A stretch of DNA of 64,000 bases from assembly GCA_035531535.1 (NCBI GenBank), contig DATKSV010000027.1:1-64000 (forward strand). Reading direction: 5' to 3'. This stretch comes from AG-12 sp035531535 (lineage in GTDB: Bacteria; Chloroflexota; Dormibacteria; Aeolococcales; Bog-877). A program made the position numbers and the translations under genes. The notes beneath the pieces were generated by a model, which saw nothing but the letters and a program-made list of their open reading frames with translations, had not been told where the DNA came from and did not search any database. This document shows positions 43,501 to 52,147 of the stretch, one piece after another (position 1 is the stretch's first letter; the number at the start of each line of letters is the position of its first letter).

Positions 43501-43623
43501 GGTGTCCAGGTAGAGGGGGCCGGCGGCAGCGGCGACCACGGCCACCGTGGCAACCAGGAGCAGCGCCACCGCCGCTCCGGCGCGCCAGCGCAGGGCCCGA
43601 GTCAGCAGCCGCAACTGGTTCAA
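40531..43623 (-). CDS. FtsX-type ABC transporter permease, very large
   Basis: A protein of ~1030 residues. It has an N-terminal helix (AAVALLLVATVAVVAAAAGPLYL), a large extracytoplasmic domain, a set of four helices around residues 310-430 (FtsX-like core with EKEVALAKLRGFRTRSVL), further helices near 510-540, a second large outer domain, and a final FtsX core with RRRAFELAVLRAIGVPNRTLLRSLLGEQLL. Two FtsX modules in one chain act with two ATPases, as in MacB-like or lipoprotein/peptide exporters. Start: TTG at 43623 has AGGAGG 11 nt upstream; an ATG at 43710 is the alternative. The substrate is unknown. Confidence 0.82.
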   Translation of the reverse strand: MNQLRLLTRALRWRAGAAVALLLVATVAVVAAAAGPLYLDTANDSVLHSVLLSNPVQANGITVIPQFSPTTPGSFVERAALVLQAARRYRIYRWYDQGKTVLDAGVAVGARSGIAYASDLISDPGQCGTLRFISGSCPTAPDQVAATARSLAALGAHLGSTVALTPVHGGRIVPVKVVGIVSLGNPAAPFWFGGESGYFDFGPALGCSITQSCLPHLDAFFTGAATAAGFPAVQAIDEFPLKIGAVHTTVAATFNSAVGAFARYTNQALAAPVSTDLGRELSQASQESDLMQAIVVVVDLQLVLLALFVLFGLVARTAEAREKEVALAKLRGFRTRSVLVVGLLEPVAVLCVSLPLGLLLAFLAMRVAQPLLLPGALVTLQPLVLWAAVAAFAGGLVATLFGARRILTRRLSEELRAVEPKSSSTARAALDAAALALALAGIVELLLAGVLNGSQPNPLAAFAPGLVAVAVAVLGVRLLPVVARVVVRWTKDSPRLATGLAVRQVMRRPTSLRQITVLAVATALACFAVAGWAAAGVNRTTRADFVLGAARVLTVQVPSGVNLESAVDRADPSGHYAMAVMLSKIPSQNLLAVQVSRLQRVAYWPAGISSTRLATIVHWLAPHLQAPLIFTGSAVRATITENGRPTPPPDLVFNLVDSGGSPGVADFGFLKPGTHVYTATLPGTCLGGCHVLQLEPIWNPSSGGPQQAVYNLTLSQLQVLRGSVFKAVAGQLAKPGYWQGQGGGIKATAGSQGGSPALSLAIDDQASDSVSPAVAPGAMPSTLHGVVTRANGVSDPAAAGIENFDGNSLTLDVPYQVVALPQLGYEGFLVDLKTALRAETAPPSDTVSQVWLAPHAPARIERSLRAQGLRVTKVQTPSADIQSMNRGGLALAYLFFLFAAGAAAVLAIGAAVFSVFMTSRRRAFELAVLRAIGVPNRTLLRSLLGEQLLVLGPGVVLGVGAGLLGALMALPSVPEFASTSGGPPVQLVFVVLPIVTMLAALVVLLAAAAAIASAATLRLASWDRLRTEIA

Positions 43624-43774
43624 AGGCCGGATCCCCTCCTTCTCGGTGTCGGCCGAGATCCCACGGTCGATCGAGACCCGACGGTAGCGGATCGGATGCC
43701 ACGGCCGCATCCCCCGCCAGCATGAGAGAGGGCCGGTTTACACTGGACGTCGGTAACCAACTATGGAGGCCAAG

Positions 43775-44758
43775 ATGGAAGAACGGGCGCTCGGTGGACA
43801 GGGGCTGAAGGTGTCGGCGCTGGGCTTGGGCTGCATGGGGATGTCCGAGTTCTACGGACCGCGGAACGATCAGGAGTCCGTGGCCACCATCCATCGGGCC
43901 CTGGAGTTGGGCGTCAACTTCCTCGATACCGCCGACATGTACGGGCCCTTTCACAACGAGCGGCTGGTGGGAGAAGCCATCGCCGACCGGCGGGACGCGG
44001 TCATCGTCGCCACCAAGTTCGGCAACCAGCGCCGGGAGGACGGCTCCTGGGTTGGCATCAACGGCCGCCCCGACTACGTCCGGGAGGCCTGCGACGCATC
44101 CCTGACCCGGCTGGGGGTGGAGTACATCGACCTCTATTACCAGCACAGGGTCGACCTGAAGGTCCCCATCGAAGAGACAGTCGGCGCCATGGCCGAGCTG
44201 GTAGCAGCGGGGAAGGTGCGCTACCTCGGCCTCTCAGAGGCCGCTCCCGAGACCATCCGCCGCGCCCATGCGGTCCATCCCATCTCAGCCCTACAGACCG
44301 AGTACTCGCTCTTCAGCCGTGATCCTGAGGCGGAGATTCTGCCCACGATTCGAGAGCTGGGGATCGGCTTCGTAGCCTACAGCCCGCTGGGCAGGGGGAT
44401 GCTGACCGGCCGGTACCGGGGTCCGGAGGAGCTCACCCAGGACGATTTCCGAGCCTCCCGTTACCCACGGTTCACGGGCGAGAACCTGGCCCCCAACCTG
44501 GCCCTGGTCGACCGCATTCGCGAGATCGCCGAGGCCAAGGGAGCGACTCCCGGGCAGGTCGCCCTGGCCTGGGTGCTCCAGCAAGGCACTGACATCGTGC
44601 CGATCCCAGGCACCAAGCGGCGTCACTTTCTGGAGGAGAACGTGGCGGCGGCCGACCTTGAGCTGGACTCCGAGACGCTCCAGGCGCTGGAGGAGGTCGC
44701 CCCCCTGGGAGCGGTCGCGGGCGACCGGTATGCGGATATGGGGACCGTCAACCGCTGA
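43775..44758 (+). CDS. Aldo-keto reductase, AKR13-like
   Basis: Third aldo-keto reductase of the window, ~327 residues. ATG at 43775 is preceded by GGAGG; the ATG at 43763 overlaps that site. Signatures are LGLGCMGMSEFYG, NFLDTADMYGPFHNERL (Asp and Tyr), VIVATKFGNQRR (Lys), DLYYQHRVD (His) and PIPGTKRRHFLEENVAA for NADP binding. This group includes pyridoxal and general aldehyde reductases. It diverges from the FtsX-type transporter, and the two genes share a 150-bp promoter region. Confidence 0.9.
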   Translation: MEERALGGQGLKVSALGLGCMGMSEFYGPRNDQESVATIHRALELGVNFLDTADMYGPFHNERLVGEAIADRRDAVIVATKFGNQRREDGSWVGINGRPDYVREACDASLTRLGVEYIDLYYQHRVDLKVPIEETVGAMAELVAAGKVRYLGLSEAAPETIRRAHAVHPISALQTEYSLFSRDPEAEILPTIRELGIGFVAYSPLGRGMLTGRYRGPEELTQDDFRASRYPRFTGENLAPNLALVDRIREIAEAKGATPGQVALAWVLQQGTDIVPIPGTKRRHFLEENVAAADLELDSETLQALEEVAPLGAVAGDRYADMGTVNR

Positions 44759-44769
44759 GCTTGGCCGGA

Positions 44770-44785
44770 TCCCTATATATGGTGG
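44770..44785. promoter_or_regulatory. NrdR-box-like site 1
   Basis: TCCCTATATATGGTGG matches the NrdR box (ACACWATATATWGTGT-like dyad) at about 12 of 16 positions. It lies 170 bp upstream of nrdR, just after the aldo-keto reductase stop. Confidence 0.4.
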
Positions 44786-44866
44786 CGCCGCGCCCGGCCA
44801 CGGGGGAGCGCCCTTGAGTGACGCCCCGGCCAAGCGGCACTGCCCAAAGCTGGGCGCGGGCGCAAA

Positions 44867-44887
44867 ACACAATATGAAGGGTACAAT
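44867..44887 (+). promoter_or_regulatory. NrdR-box-like site 2 overlapping the nrdR promoter
   Basis: ACACAATATGAAGGGT (44867-44882) resembles the NrdR box and directly overlaps TACAAT (44882-44887), a good -10 box on the plus strand, with a 53-nt leader to the nrdR ATG. Repressor binding here would block transcription, pointing to autoregulation. Confidence 0.45.
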
Positions 44888-44940
44888 GCCTGGCGCGGCC
44901 CCATATCCTGTGGGCCGGATCCGATTTGACGGGGTGTGGC

Positions 44941-45429
44941 ATGCGTTGTCCCTACTGCAACCACGACGACCTTCGAGTGGTCGACTCCCGCGACTCGGAG
45001 ACCGGGGAGGCGATCCGCCGTCGGCGGGCCTGCAACAGCTGCGGCAAGCGCTTCACCACCTACGAGCGCATCGAGTCCATCCCCTTTTACATCGTCAAGA
45101 AGGATGGCCGGCGCGAGGACTTCGACCGCCAGAAGCTGTTTCGGGGGCTGATGAACGCCTGCAAGAAGCGGGACATCTCACCTGGTCAGGTCACCCAGAT
45201 CGTGGACGAGATCGAAGCCGAGCTGCGCGGACGGGGCCAGTCAGAGCTGCCCAGTCGTGAGGTGGGCGAGCTGGTAATGAACCGGCTGCGCCAGCTCGAC
45301 GAGGTCGCCTACGTCCGGTTCGCCTCGGTCTACCGCTCCTTCCGGGACCTGTCCGAGGTCAAGAACGAAATCGATCAGCTGCTGTCCGCGGAGCGGGCTG
45401 CCGGCCGCCGCCGAAGCGCCGCCCGCTGA
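44941..45429 (+). CDS. nrdR: NrdR transcriptional repressor of ribonucleotide reductase
   Basis: A 162-residue regulator. The zinc ribbon is MRCPYCNHDDLRVVDSRD with the second Cys pair in CNSCGKRFTTYERIE, followed by the ATP-cone domain (VKKDGRREDFDRQKLFRGL, then EVAYVRFASVYRSF). NrdR uses ATP/dATP binding to switch repression of nrd genes. The ATG at 44941 gives the family N-terminus; the GTG 15 nt upstream is not needed. Two NrdR-like boxes upstream suggest that it also regulates itself. A YggS gene follows 4 nt later. Confidence 0.95.
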   Translation: MRCPYCNHDDLRVVDSRDSETGEAIRRRRACNSCGKRFTTYERIESIPFYIVKKDGRREDFDRQKLFRGLMNACKKRDISPGQVTQIVDEIEAELRGRGQSELPSREVGELVMNRLRQLDEVAYVRFASVYRSFRDLSEVKNEIDQLLSAERAAGRRRSAAR

Positions 45430-45433
45430 CCGG

Positions 45434-46123
45434 ATGAGCGACCCAGGCTCGCTCGCCGAGCGTCTGACCTGGCTCAGAGGGGAGATTTCAGCCGCAGCGG
45501 TCCGGGCCGGCCGGGATCCCCGCGAAGTCGCGCTCCTGCCGGTCACCAAAGGGCAACCGGAGCGAGTGGCGGCGGCGGCCCTGGCGGAGGGGCTGACCGC
45601 TCTGGGAGAGAACTACGTCCAGGAGTGCTCCACCAAGGACCTGGACCTGACGGCGTCCGGCCGGCCCCGCCCCCACTGGCACCTGCTGGGCCACCTGCAG
45701 CGCAATAAGGTACGGATCGCCGCGGACCTCTTCAGCCTGATCGAGACCGTGGACAGCCTGGCTTTGGCGCGCGCCATCTCGGCGGCACGGGAGGGCCGGG
45801 CCCCGCTGCCGATTTTGTGCGAGGTCGACTTCACCGGCCTGCCGGGGCGCAAGGGCTACGCGCCGGAGCAGCTGGTGGCGGACCTAGCCGAGCTCGAGCG
45901 CCTCCCAGGGATCCTCGTCCGCGGCCTGATGACCGTCGCCGCCCGCGAACAGCCGGCACTCAGTTTCCAGGCCTGCCGCGCGCTGCGAGACCGACTGAGC
46001 CAGCTGGGGGGCGGGGCGCTGCCCGTGCTGAGCATGGGCATGAGCGAAGATTTCCGAGATGCCATCGCGGCCGGCAGCACCCAGGTTCGGGTGGGGACCT
46101 TGCTGTTCGGCTCTCGCGCCTGA
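45434..46123 (+). CDS. yggS: YggS-family PLP homeostasis protein
   Basis: A 229-residue PLP-binding protein of the PLPBP/YggS family, which buffers PLP and affects amino-acid metabolism. PLP-binding Lys is in LLPVTKGQPE (usual VSKTxP), then GENYVQE and HWHLLGHLQRNKV, and LSMGMSEDFRDAI, all family marks. It follows nrdR with a 4-nt gap. This chromosome also encodes PLP synthesis (pdxST). Confidence 0.93.
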   Translation: MSDPGSLAERLTWLRGEISAAAVRAGRDPREVALLPVTKGQPERVAAAALAEGLTALGENYVQECSTKDLDLTASGRPRPHWHLLGHLQRNKVRIAADLFSLIETVDSLALARAISAAREGRAPLPILCEVDFTGLPGRKGYAPEQLVADLAELERLPGILVRGLMTVAAREQPALSFQACRALRDRLSQLGGGALPVLSMGMSEDFRDAIAAGSTQVRVGTLLFGSRA

Positions 46124-46144
46124 CCACCCCACCTCCTCTTAGCC

Positions 46145-47440
46145 TTAGCCGTTGGGGCTCGCCGCTGGGGGGACCGACGGTGGCCTGGCGTTCGAGCCCG
46201 GGTCCCCCCGCCTGTTGAAGATCCGAAAGCTGCGCAGCAGGCGGCGGTTGCGGATGTCACCCAGGGAGTCACCGTGGCCGACGGCGAACAGGTCCGGTCT
46301 CTGGGCGCGCCAATCGCCCACCCAGGCCCGGATCAGGACAGTGATGTAGCTGGCGGCCGGGACCGCCACCAGGGCCCCCAGGAAGCCGCCCGCTTCCACC
46401 CCGGCGAACAGGGCCAGCAGCGTGAGCACCGGATGCAGCTGTAGAAATCGGGCCTGGATGCGCGGCACCAGCAGGTAGCCCTCGACCACGTGGATGCCCA
46501 GAAAGAGGATCACGGTGAAGATTGCCAGCGTGGGGCTCTTGGTGAGCGCCAAGAGCAGGGCTACCCCGCCTCCGACGAACGGGCCCACCAAAGGAATGAG
46601 CTCGAAGATCCCGGCCGCCAGCGCCACCACCAAGGGAAAGGGGACCCCCAAGAGGGCGGTGCCGAGGCCGGCCATGGCCCCCACCACGATGGCCAGGAAC
46701 AGCTGGGCCCGGACGTAACCGCCCACCACCACCGCAAAGGCATCCAGGCCGAAATCGAGCTCGCGGGCAACCCTCGTGGGGAACAGGGCCACGAAGCCCC
46801 GGCGCAGCCCCGCGCCGTCCTTCAGGAACCAGAATGCCAGCACGATCGCGATCACAGCATCGATCAGGGCGCCCAGCGCCCCGGTCACACCGCTGACTAC
46901 GAACCCGGTCAGCTGAGGCACCAGGGACGAGAGCTTGGAGGTGACGAAGCTGACCGCGTTGAGGCGGATCCCGTGCCCCTGGAGCTGCTTCTCCACGCCG
47001 GCGATCTGGGCGTCCAGGCGGCGGACGAAGGAAGGGGTCTGAGCGGCCAGGCCGCGACCCTCTGTCACCAGCGGCCCAGACAGCAGCCAGACCAGCAGCG
47101 CCAGCAGCCCCAGCCCCACCACCAGGGTCAGCAGCACCGCCCACGTCCGCGGCAGGCGGGCGTTCCGCTCCAGGCGGTTGACCAGGGGAATTCCCAGGAA
47201 GACGATGATGATCGCGACCAGCACGGATATGACGACGGAGAGGATGGCGGCGATCATGTCGCGCAGGACCAGGAAGAACTGGTAGCTGAGGAAGAGGGTC
47301 AACAGAACGGCGGCCGCCCGCGCCCACTGCAGCGCCGAGCTCCGGAGCCGGGAGCTGTCGGGATCGCCAGGGGCCGAAGAGCTACCAGTCGCGGGGCCGG
47401 GCGCGGCCGGGGCGGGAAGGCTCGGTGGGGTGGCGGCCAT
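46145..47440 (-). CDS. AI-2E family transporter (YhhQ/PerM-like)
   Basis: A 431-residue membrane protein with about eight helices. An N-terminal Pro/Ala-rich tail precedes the first helix (AAAVLLTLFLSYQFFLVL), then LSVVISVLVAIIIVFLGIPLVNRL; the central region (LDAQIAGVEKQLQGHG) is a cytosolic/extracellular helix, followed by FWFLKDGAGLRRGF and GIFELIPLVGPFVGGG, the family signature. Members were named for AI-2 export, but many are Na+/H+ antiporters or of unknown role. The C-terminal ~45 residues are polar. It is convergent with yggS. Confidence 0.88.
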   Translation of the reverse strand: MAATPPSLPAPAAPGPATGSSSAPGDPDSSRLRSSALQWARAAAVLLTLFLSYQFFLVLRDMIAAILSVVISVLVAIIIVFLGIPLVNRLERNARLPRTWAVLLTLVVGLGLLALLVWLLSGPLVTEGRGLAAQTPSFVRRLDAQIAGVEKQLQGHGIRLNAVSFVTSKLSSLVPQLTGFVVSGVTGALGALIDAVIAIVLAFWFLKDGAGLRRGFVALFPTRVARELDFGLDAFAVVVGGYVRAQLFLAIVVGAMAGLGTALLGVPFPLVVALAAGIFELIPLVGPFVGGGVALLLALTKSPTLAIFTVILFLGIHVVEGYLLVPRIQARFLQLHPVLTLLALFAGVEAGGFLGALVAVPAASYITVLIRAWVGDWRAQRPDLFAVGHGDSLGDIRNRRLLRSFRIFNRRGDPGSNARPPSVPPAASPNG

Positions 47441-47589
47441 GGTGGGTGGAGTGTACGGAGTCCTGTACCGGTCGGCCCGCTGAGGTTGCGGGAAGGAACT
47501 GCCGCCGCCGGATGCCCAGAGCTATCTCAGGGACTGGTCCCGGACCCATGCCCAGCGTCGCCCGGCGGATCCAGTTGATCGCATGCCGG

Positions 47590-49278
47590 TCAGAGGCGGG
47601 CCGGCCGGAGGTCCCGCAACAGCAGCCGGGCGCGCTCGCGCCCACGCCAACGGTCCACTTCAAGTTCGAACAGGATGTCGATTCGCCTCCCCACCGGCAG
47701 ATGCCGCCTCAACTGCGGACGGTTGAAGGTGATCGCCTCCACCGTCGCACTGCCATCGTCCAGGGTCACTCGAAGATGGTCTTCGCTCTTGCCAAAGGCC
47801 CGGGTTGCCAGCACCCGGCATCCCGTGGCACACAGCAGCACCGACGGATTGGAGTTGCCGAACGGTCCCAACGCGGCCAGCTCATCGGCGGTCTTCAGGT
47901 TGCACTCGGCGAGCTCGGCCAGGGCGTCGATCTGGAAGACACGGCAAGGCTCGCGGCTGCCCAGCTGCTGGCCAACCGCAGCCACCACCGCCTGCTCGAA
48001 TTGCTCCACCGACTCCGGCCTGACGCTGAACCCTCCGGCGCTCCGGTGGCCGCCGTACCGCAAAAGAGCTCCCGAGCAGCTAGCCAAGGCCTCGACGATA
48101 TTGAGCCCGGGCGCACCCCTCGCCGAGCCGCGCCATTCCGCCCCCCCGCGACTGTAAACGAAGCTGGGGCGCTGGAACTCCTCGGCCAGCCGCCCCGCCA
48201 CCAGTCCCACCACGCCGGAGGGAAAGGCCTGGTCGCCGATGACGATCGCGGCCAGCTCATCAGGCAGCCGCTCGACCATGGGCCGGGCCAGCTCAAGCGC
48301 CTCCGAAAGCGAGCGACGACGGCTGCGGTTGAGAGCCTCCAACCCGGCCGCAGCCCTGGCCGCCTCCGGCGGGGACGCCGCCAGGCAGCACTCCAGGGCC
48401 AGTCTGGCGTCCTCCATTCGGCCGGCCGCATTGATCCGCGGCCCCAGCGAGAAGCCGAGATCCGAGCTGCTGGGAGCCCCTTCGATCCCGGCTCCCCGGG
48501 ATAGCGCCAGCAGCCCCAGAGGCGCCGCCTCGGCCCAGGTGGCCAGCCCCTCGCGGACCAGGCGGCGGTTCTCATCAGCCAACGGCATCATGTCTGCCAC
48601 CGTCCCCAGCGCCACCAGCGGGAGCTGCTGGCTGGCGGTTCCCGGCGGCACTATCCGCGCCGCCTCCAGGGCCTGGACCAGTTTGTAGGCCACGCCGACC
48701 CCGGCCAGCCCCTTGAATGGGTAGCGGTCATCCGGCCGCTGGGGGTTGACCAGCGCGTCCGCCGGGGCCAGTTGGAACCCGGCGCCGTCAGGCAGGGCGT
48801 GAGCGAGGTGGTGGTCGGTGATCAGCAGCCGCATCCCCGCCGGCCGGGCTGCCGCCACCTCGAGTGCGGTGGTGCCGCAGTCCACGGTGATCACCAGCCC
48901 TGCTCCCTGAGCGGCCAGCTCCTCCAGCGCCTGCAGGTTGAGGCCATAGCCCTCGCTCTCCCGGTTGGGGATGTGGGCCAGGATTTCGATTCCGATTGAC
49001 TGAAAGGCCCGCACCAGCAGGGCCGAAGCGGTCACCCCGTCGGCGTCGTAGTCGCCGTAGACCGCGATCTGAGTGCCCGTGGCGACGGCCTCCGCCACCA
49101 GCCCCACCGCCAACTGCATGTCGGCGAGCAGGCTGGGATCGTGGTCCACCGGTTCATCGCGAGCGGCGAAGTCCCGGTCAGAGATCCCCCGGGAGCGCAG
49201 CACCCGGGCCAGCAGGGGCTCGGATGGGGGCGCCGGACCAAGCTCGGGCAGGTCCCAACGACGGCGGGCTCGCTCCAT
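47590..49278 (-). CDS. recJ: RecJ single-strand DNA exonuclease
   Basis: The 562-residue 5'-3' ssDNA exonuclease of repair and recombination. DHH-family motifs are in order: IAVYGDYDADGVTASALL (motif I), ITVDCGTT (II), LLITDHHLAHAL (III, Asp-His-His), and ALGTVADMMPL. The DHHA1 part has GFSLGPRINAAGRM and LLRYGGHRSAGGFS, and the C-terminal OB fold ends in REFARLLLRDLR-like sequence. Length is within the family range. No partner genes are adjacent. Confidence 0.95.
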   Translation of the reverse strand: MERARRRWDLPELGPAPPSEPLLARVLRSRGISDRDFAARDEPVDHDPSLLADMQLAVGLVAEAVATGTQIAVYGDYDADGVTASALLVRAFQSIGIEILAHIPNRESEGYGLNLQALEELAAQGAGLVITVDCGTTALEVAAARPAGMRLLITDHHLAHALPDGAGFQLAPADALVNPQRPDDRYPFKGLAGVGVAYKLVQALEAARIVPPGTASQQLPLVALGTVADMMPLADENRRLVREGLATWAEAAPLGLLALSRGAGIEGAPSSSDLGFSLGPRINAAGRMEDARLALECCLAASPPEAARAAAGLEALNRSRRRSLSEALELARPMVERLPDELAAIVIGDQAFPSGVVGLVAGRLAEEFQRPSFVYSRGGAEWRGSARGAPGLNIVEALASCSGALLRYGGHRSAGGFSVRPESVEQFEQAVVAAVGQQLGSREPCRVFQIDALAELAECNLKTADELAALGPFGNSNPSVLLCATGCRVLATRAFGKSEDHLRVTLDDGSATVEAITFNRPQLRRHLPVGRRIDILFELEVDRWRGRERARLLLRDLRPARL

Positions 49279-49644
49279 CTCAGATCAGCTCCCTGGCACT
49301 CTCTGCGGCACCGCCTTGACCGCTCTGTTGCCAGGGCCGGATCGGGTGCCGTGACCTGGTGCCCAGGGAGACGGCGACCAGCTCCGAGGGGATGGCCCGT
49401 GCCCCGAATGTGAGTGGCCGCGGCCGCCTCTGCGGACCGCGCTGCCAGCTGGCGGACCGGGCGCGAACCCGAGTGGTAACGTGACTCGGATGGTCGGCTC
49501 CACGAGACGCGACGGCCCCCCCCTGGGGGCGCAACCGACGCCCCGCTGCGATCGAGCGCGACGCGCGACTGAGACCCCCAAGGGCCGCGGGCCACGGGCG
49601 GGGATCTGGCCGCTGCCGCCGATGCGCCAGAGCACGGGGCACAG
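49279..49644. other. Intergenic region, nothing recognised
   Basis: About 365 bases between the divergent recJ and the small membrane protein gene. It must contain both promoters, but no clear -10/-35 pair or repeat was found. Confidence 0.4.
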
Positions 49645-50193
49645 GTGAGCAAGCCGAGTGCGGCACCTGGCCCAGCCGGCGACCCGCCCCACCTGGGCTC
49701 GGACTTGGGGGGAGCGGCTGACAAACCACCTCTGACACCGGCGGAACTTGCCGCCAAGGAGGACCGCCGGCGGCGGGGACTGCAGGTGTCGACGTTCTGC
49801 CTCCACACCACGGCCTGGGTGGTGCTGACGTACTACGCCACCGACTACCTGCCCCCGCTGTCAATCCGCCTGACCGTGGGGCTGACCTCTCCCCGCGACA
49901 CCCAATACCTGGTTGGCTACACCACCCTGAGCCTGATCTGCCTCCTGCTGGGCGCCGCCTTCGCCGGCCTCTACCGGCCCCGAATCGCGGCCAGCAGGTA
50001 CCCTTGGCGGTGGTTCCTGGCGCCCCTGGTGGTGGCTTTGATCCTGATTCCCAGCCAGGGCGCGAATGGCCTCCTGACCAAGCTGGTCGAGGCGGCCTGC
50101 CTCACCCTGGGACTGGCCGTCGGTCAACTTCTGGCGCCCGCCCTCAGGCCATCGCCGGGCAGCTCGGAGCGAGATCCCGCGGCCGCGCGCTGA
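49645..50193 (+). CDS. Small membrane protein of unknown function
   Basis: A 182-residue protein from a GTG start. A proline-rich N-terminal segment and the basic AAKEDRRRRGLQVS precede four hydrophobic stretches (FCLHTTAWVVLTYYATDYL, YTTLSLICLLLGAAFAGLY, WRWFLAPLVVALILIP and ACLTLGLAVGQLLAPAL). The C-terminus is Pro/Ser/Arg-rich. No family is recognised. Its last 50 bases overlap the end of the convergent fbiC, which is unusual for high-GC genomes and could point to a shorter real stop for one of the two. Confidence 0.55.
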   Translation: MSKPSAAPGPAGDPPHLGSDLGGAADKPPLTPAELAAKEDRRRRGLQVSTFCLHTTAWVVLTYYATDYLPPLSIRLTVGLTSPRDTQYLVGYTTLSLICLLLGAAFAGLYRPRIAASRYPWRWFLAPLVVALILIPSQGANGLLTKLVEAACLTLGLAVGQLLAPALRPSPGSSERDPAAAR

Positions 50194-52141
50194 CCGGGCC
50201 GTAGACGGTGTTGCGCTCCCGGGGCGTGCGCCCCACTGAGCGGATAGCCGCCTCAATCTGGTCAGGGTCCAGGTTCTGGCCGTGGCTGGCACCGCTCATG
50301 CGGGTGATCGATTCCTCCATCAGGGTGCCCCCGAAGTCGTTGGCGCCCCATCGGAGCGACTCCGCCACGCCCTCGGCCCCCAGCTTGACCCAGCTGGTCT
50401 GGATGTTGGGGATGTCGGCCCCGAAGTAGAGCCGACAGTAGGCGGTGAAGCGCAGCGAGTCCTCCAGGGTCAGCGGCTGTCGGATCCCGAAGTACTTGCC
50501 CAGGGTGTTGTGTTCCACCTGGAAGGGCAGCAGCACAAACTCGGTGAACCCGCCGGTCTCGCGCTGCAGGTTGCGGATCACCTCCAGGTGCTGGAGCCGG
50601 TGCCAGGGGGTCTCCACATGCCCGTACATGATGGTGGCGGTGGTGCGCAGGCCAACCCGGTGGGCCGCCCGCATCACCTCCACCCACTCGCTGGTGGTCA
50701 GCTTCTCGGGACAGAGGATCTGGCGCACCTCCTCCACCAGGATCTCCGCGGCCGTGCCGGGCATGGTCCCCAGGCCGGCGTCTTGGAGCTGCCTGATCAC
50801 GTCCTCGACCGAGCGCCCCGCCAGCTGGGCGATGTAGCGGACCTCCTCGGGGGAGAGCGCGTGCAGGTGCAGAGTGGGCCAGCGCGTCTTGATCTCCCGG
50901 AAGAGCTGATCGTAGAACTCCAAGTTGAGCTCGGGGGTGAGCCCGGACTGCATGCAGATCTCGGTCGCGCCCCGGTCGACCGCATCCTGGAGCTTGGCGA
51001 AGATGGTGTCGTGGTCATGGAAATAGGCGCCCTTGACTCCGATCGAGCCCCGCTTGAAGCCGCAGAACTTGCAGCTGCCGACGCAGACATTGCTGATGTT
51101 CACGTTGCGGTTGATGATGTAGGTCACCTCATCCCCGACCAGCTCCCGGCGCAGCTGGTCCGCCGCCCACCGCAGATCCGCGGTCGACTCCTGATAGACG
51201 GGCAGGCGCTCCTGGAGCCGGTAGCCGAGGGTGAGCGCCTTGGCGGCCAGGTCTGCCTCCGCGGGCCAGGCGTGGCGGGGGCTGACCGAGTCCCCATCCA
51301 GCGAGATGCCACCCAGATCACGAGCCCCCGCCGCCACCAGCTCGGCCCAGCTGTCGGAGTTTAGGTTCGGCGGTACCTGGACGGTGACTCCCTCCGGGAG
51401 GATCGCGCGGGCCAGCTCGACCGCAGCCCGGAACACCTCCTGGGTTGGGGCCTCGAACTGGGCCATCGGAGTCCCCGGCTTGGGCACGAAGTTCTGGACG
51501 ATGACCTCCTGGATGTGGCCGTGACGCCGGTGACTGGCGGCGATCAGCTCCAGGGCTCGCCGCCGATCGGCCTCCTCCTCCCCGATTCCCACCAGAATCC
51601 CGGTGGTGAAGGGGATGCGCAGCTCACCGGCGTCATCCAAGTGGCGCAGGCGCTCTTGGAAGCGCTTGCCCCCACCCATGGCGTGCGCCTGGATCCGGTC
51701 GGTCCCGGTCTCCAGCATCAGCCCCATGGAGGCGTTCCAGGGCCGCAGCCGCTCCAAGCTCTCGCGAGAGAGCAGGCCCACGTTGGTGTGCGGCAGCAGG
51801 CCCCTGGCCATCGCCCGTCGGCAGATCTCGATCACCCGGTCCACGAACTCGGGCTCCCCCGCCAGGCCGAGATCGGGCAGCCGCCAGGGTTGCTCCCCCG
51901 ACATGATCAGGACTTCCCGACAGTGGTGCCCGGCGGCTTCCTCCAGCTGGCGGTCGACCTCGGCCAGGTCGGTCAGGCCCCCCGAGTCGTCCCGGTACTC
52001 GCAGTAGCCACAGCGCCGAAAGCAGCGGTAGGTGACATCGACTGTGTAGCTGCGACTGAAGGTCAGGTAGCCATCATGAAAGTTGGGCTGGTGGCGGGTG
52101 GCCACCCCCGCCTCCACCGGCAGCAGCGCGTCATAGGCCAT
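50144..52141 (-). CDS. fbiC: FO synthase FbiC (CofG-CofH fusion)
   Basis: A 665-residue fusion of two radical-SAM enzymes that make FO, the deazaflavin core of coenzyme F420. The N-terminal CofG module has its 4Fe-4S cysteines at C40, C44 and C47 (RCFRRCGYCEYR). The C-terminal CofH module starts near residue 330 and has CVGSCKFCGFKRG. Both halves have the usual SAM barrel motifs (SGEQPWRLP and MQSGLTPEL). Actinobacterial FbiC is about 850 residues, so this is a compact version. The ATG at 52141 lacks a Shine-Dalgarno but follows a CATAAT box by 6 nt. Confidence 0.93.
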   Translation of the reverse strand: MAYDALLPVEAGVATRHQPNFHDGYLTFSRSYTVDVTYRCFRRCGYCEYRDDSGGLTDLAEVDRQLEEAAGHHCREVLIMSGEQPWRLPDLGLAGEPEFVDRVIEICRRAMARGLLPHTNVGLLSRESLERLRPWNASMGLMLETGTDRIQAHAMGGGKRFQERLRHLDDAGELRIPFTTGILVGIGEEEADRRRALELIAASHRRHGHIQEVIVQNFVPKPGTPMAQFEAPTQEVFRAAVELARAILPEGVTVQVPPNLNSDSWAELVAAGARDLGGISLDGDSVSPRHAWPAEADLAAKALTLGYRLQERLPVYQESTADLRWAADQLRRELVGDEVTYIINRNVNISNVCVGSCKFCGFKRGSIGVKGAYFHDHDTIFAKLQDAVDRGATEICMQSGLTPELNLEFYDQLFREIKTRWPTLHLHALSPEEVRYIAQLAGRSVEDVIRQLQDAGLGTMPGTAAEILVEEVRQILCPEKLTTSEWVEVMRAAHRVGLRTTATIMYGHVETPWHRLQHLEVIRNLQRETGGFTEFVLLPFQVEHNTLGKYFGIRQPLTLEDSLRFTAYCRLYFGADIPNIQTSWVKLGAEGVAESLRWGANDFGGTLMEESITRMSGASHGQNLDPDQIEAAIRSVGRTPRERNTVYGPVSARPRDLAPSCPAMA

Positions 52142-52147
52142 TGGCCA

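Noticed and set aside
41059..43725. 888-residue plus-strand frame
   Set aside because: It is antisense to the FtsX-type permease, rich in Gln, His, Arg and Gly with no domain, as expected of a shadow in high-GC DNA.
43736..43765. TTTACA/ACTATG promoter before the third aldo-keto reductase
   Set aside because: The -10 match is poor and would overlap the ribosome-binding site.
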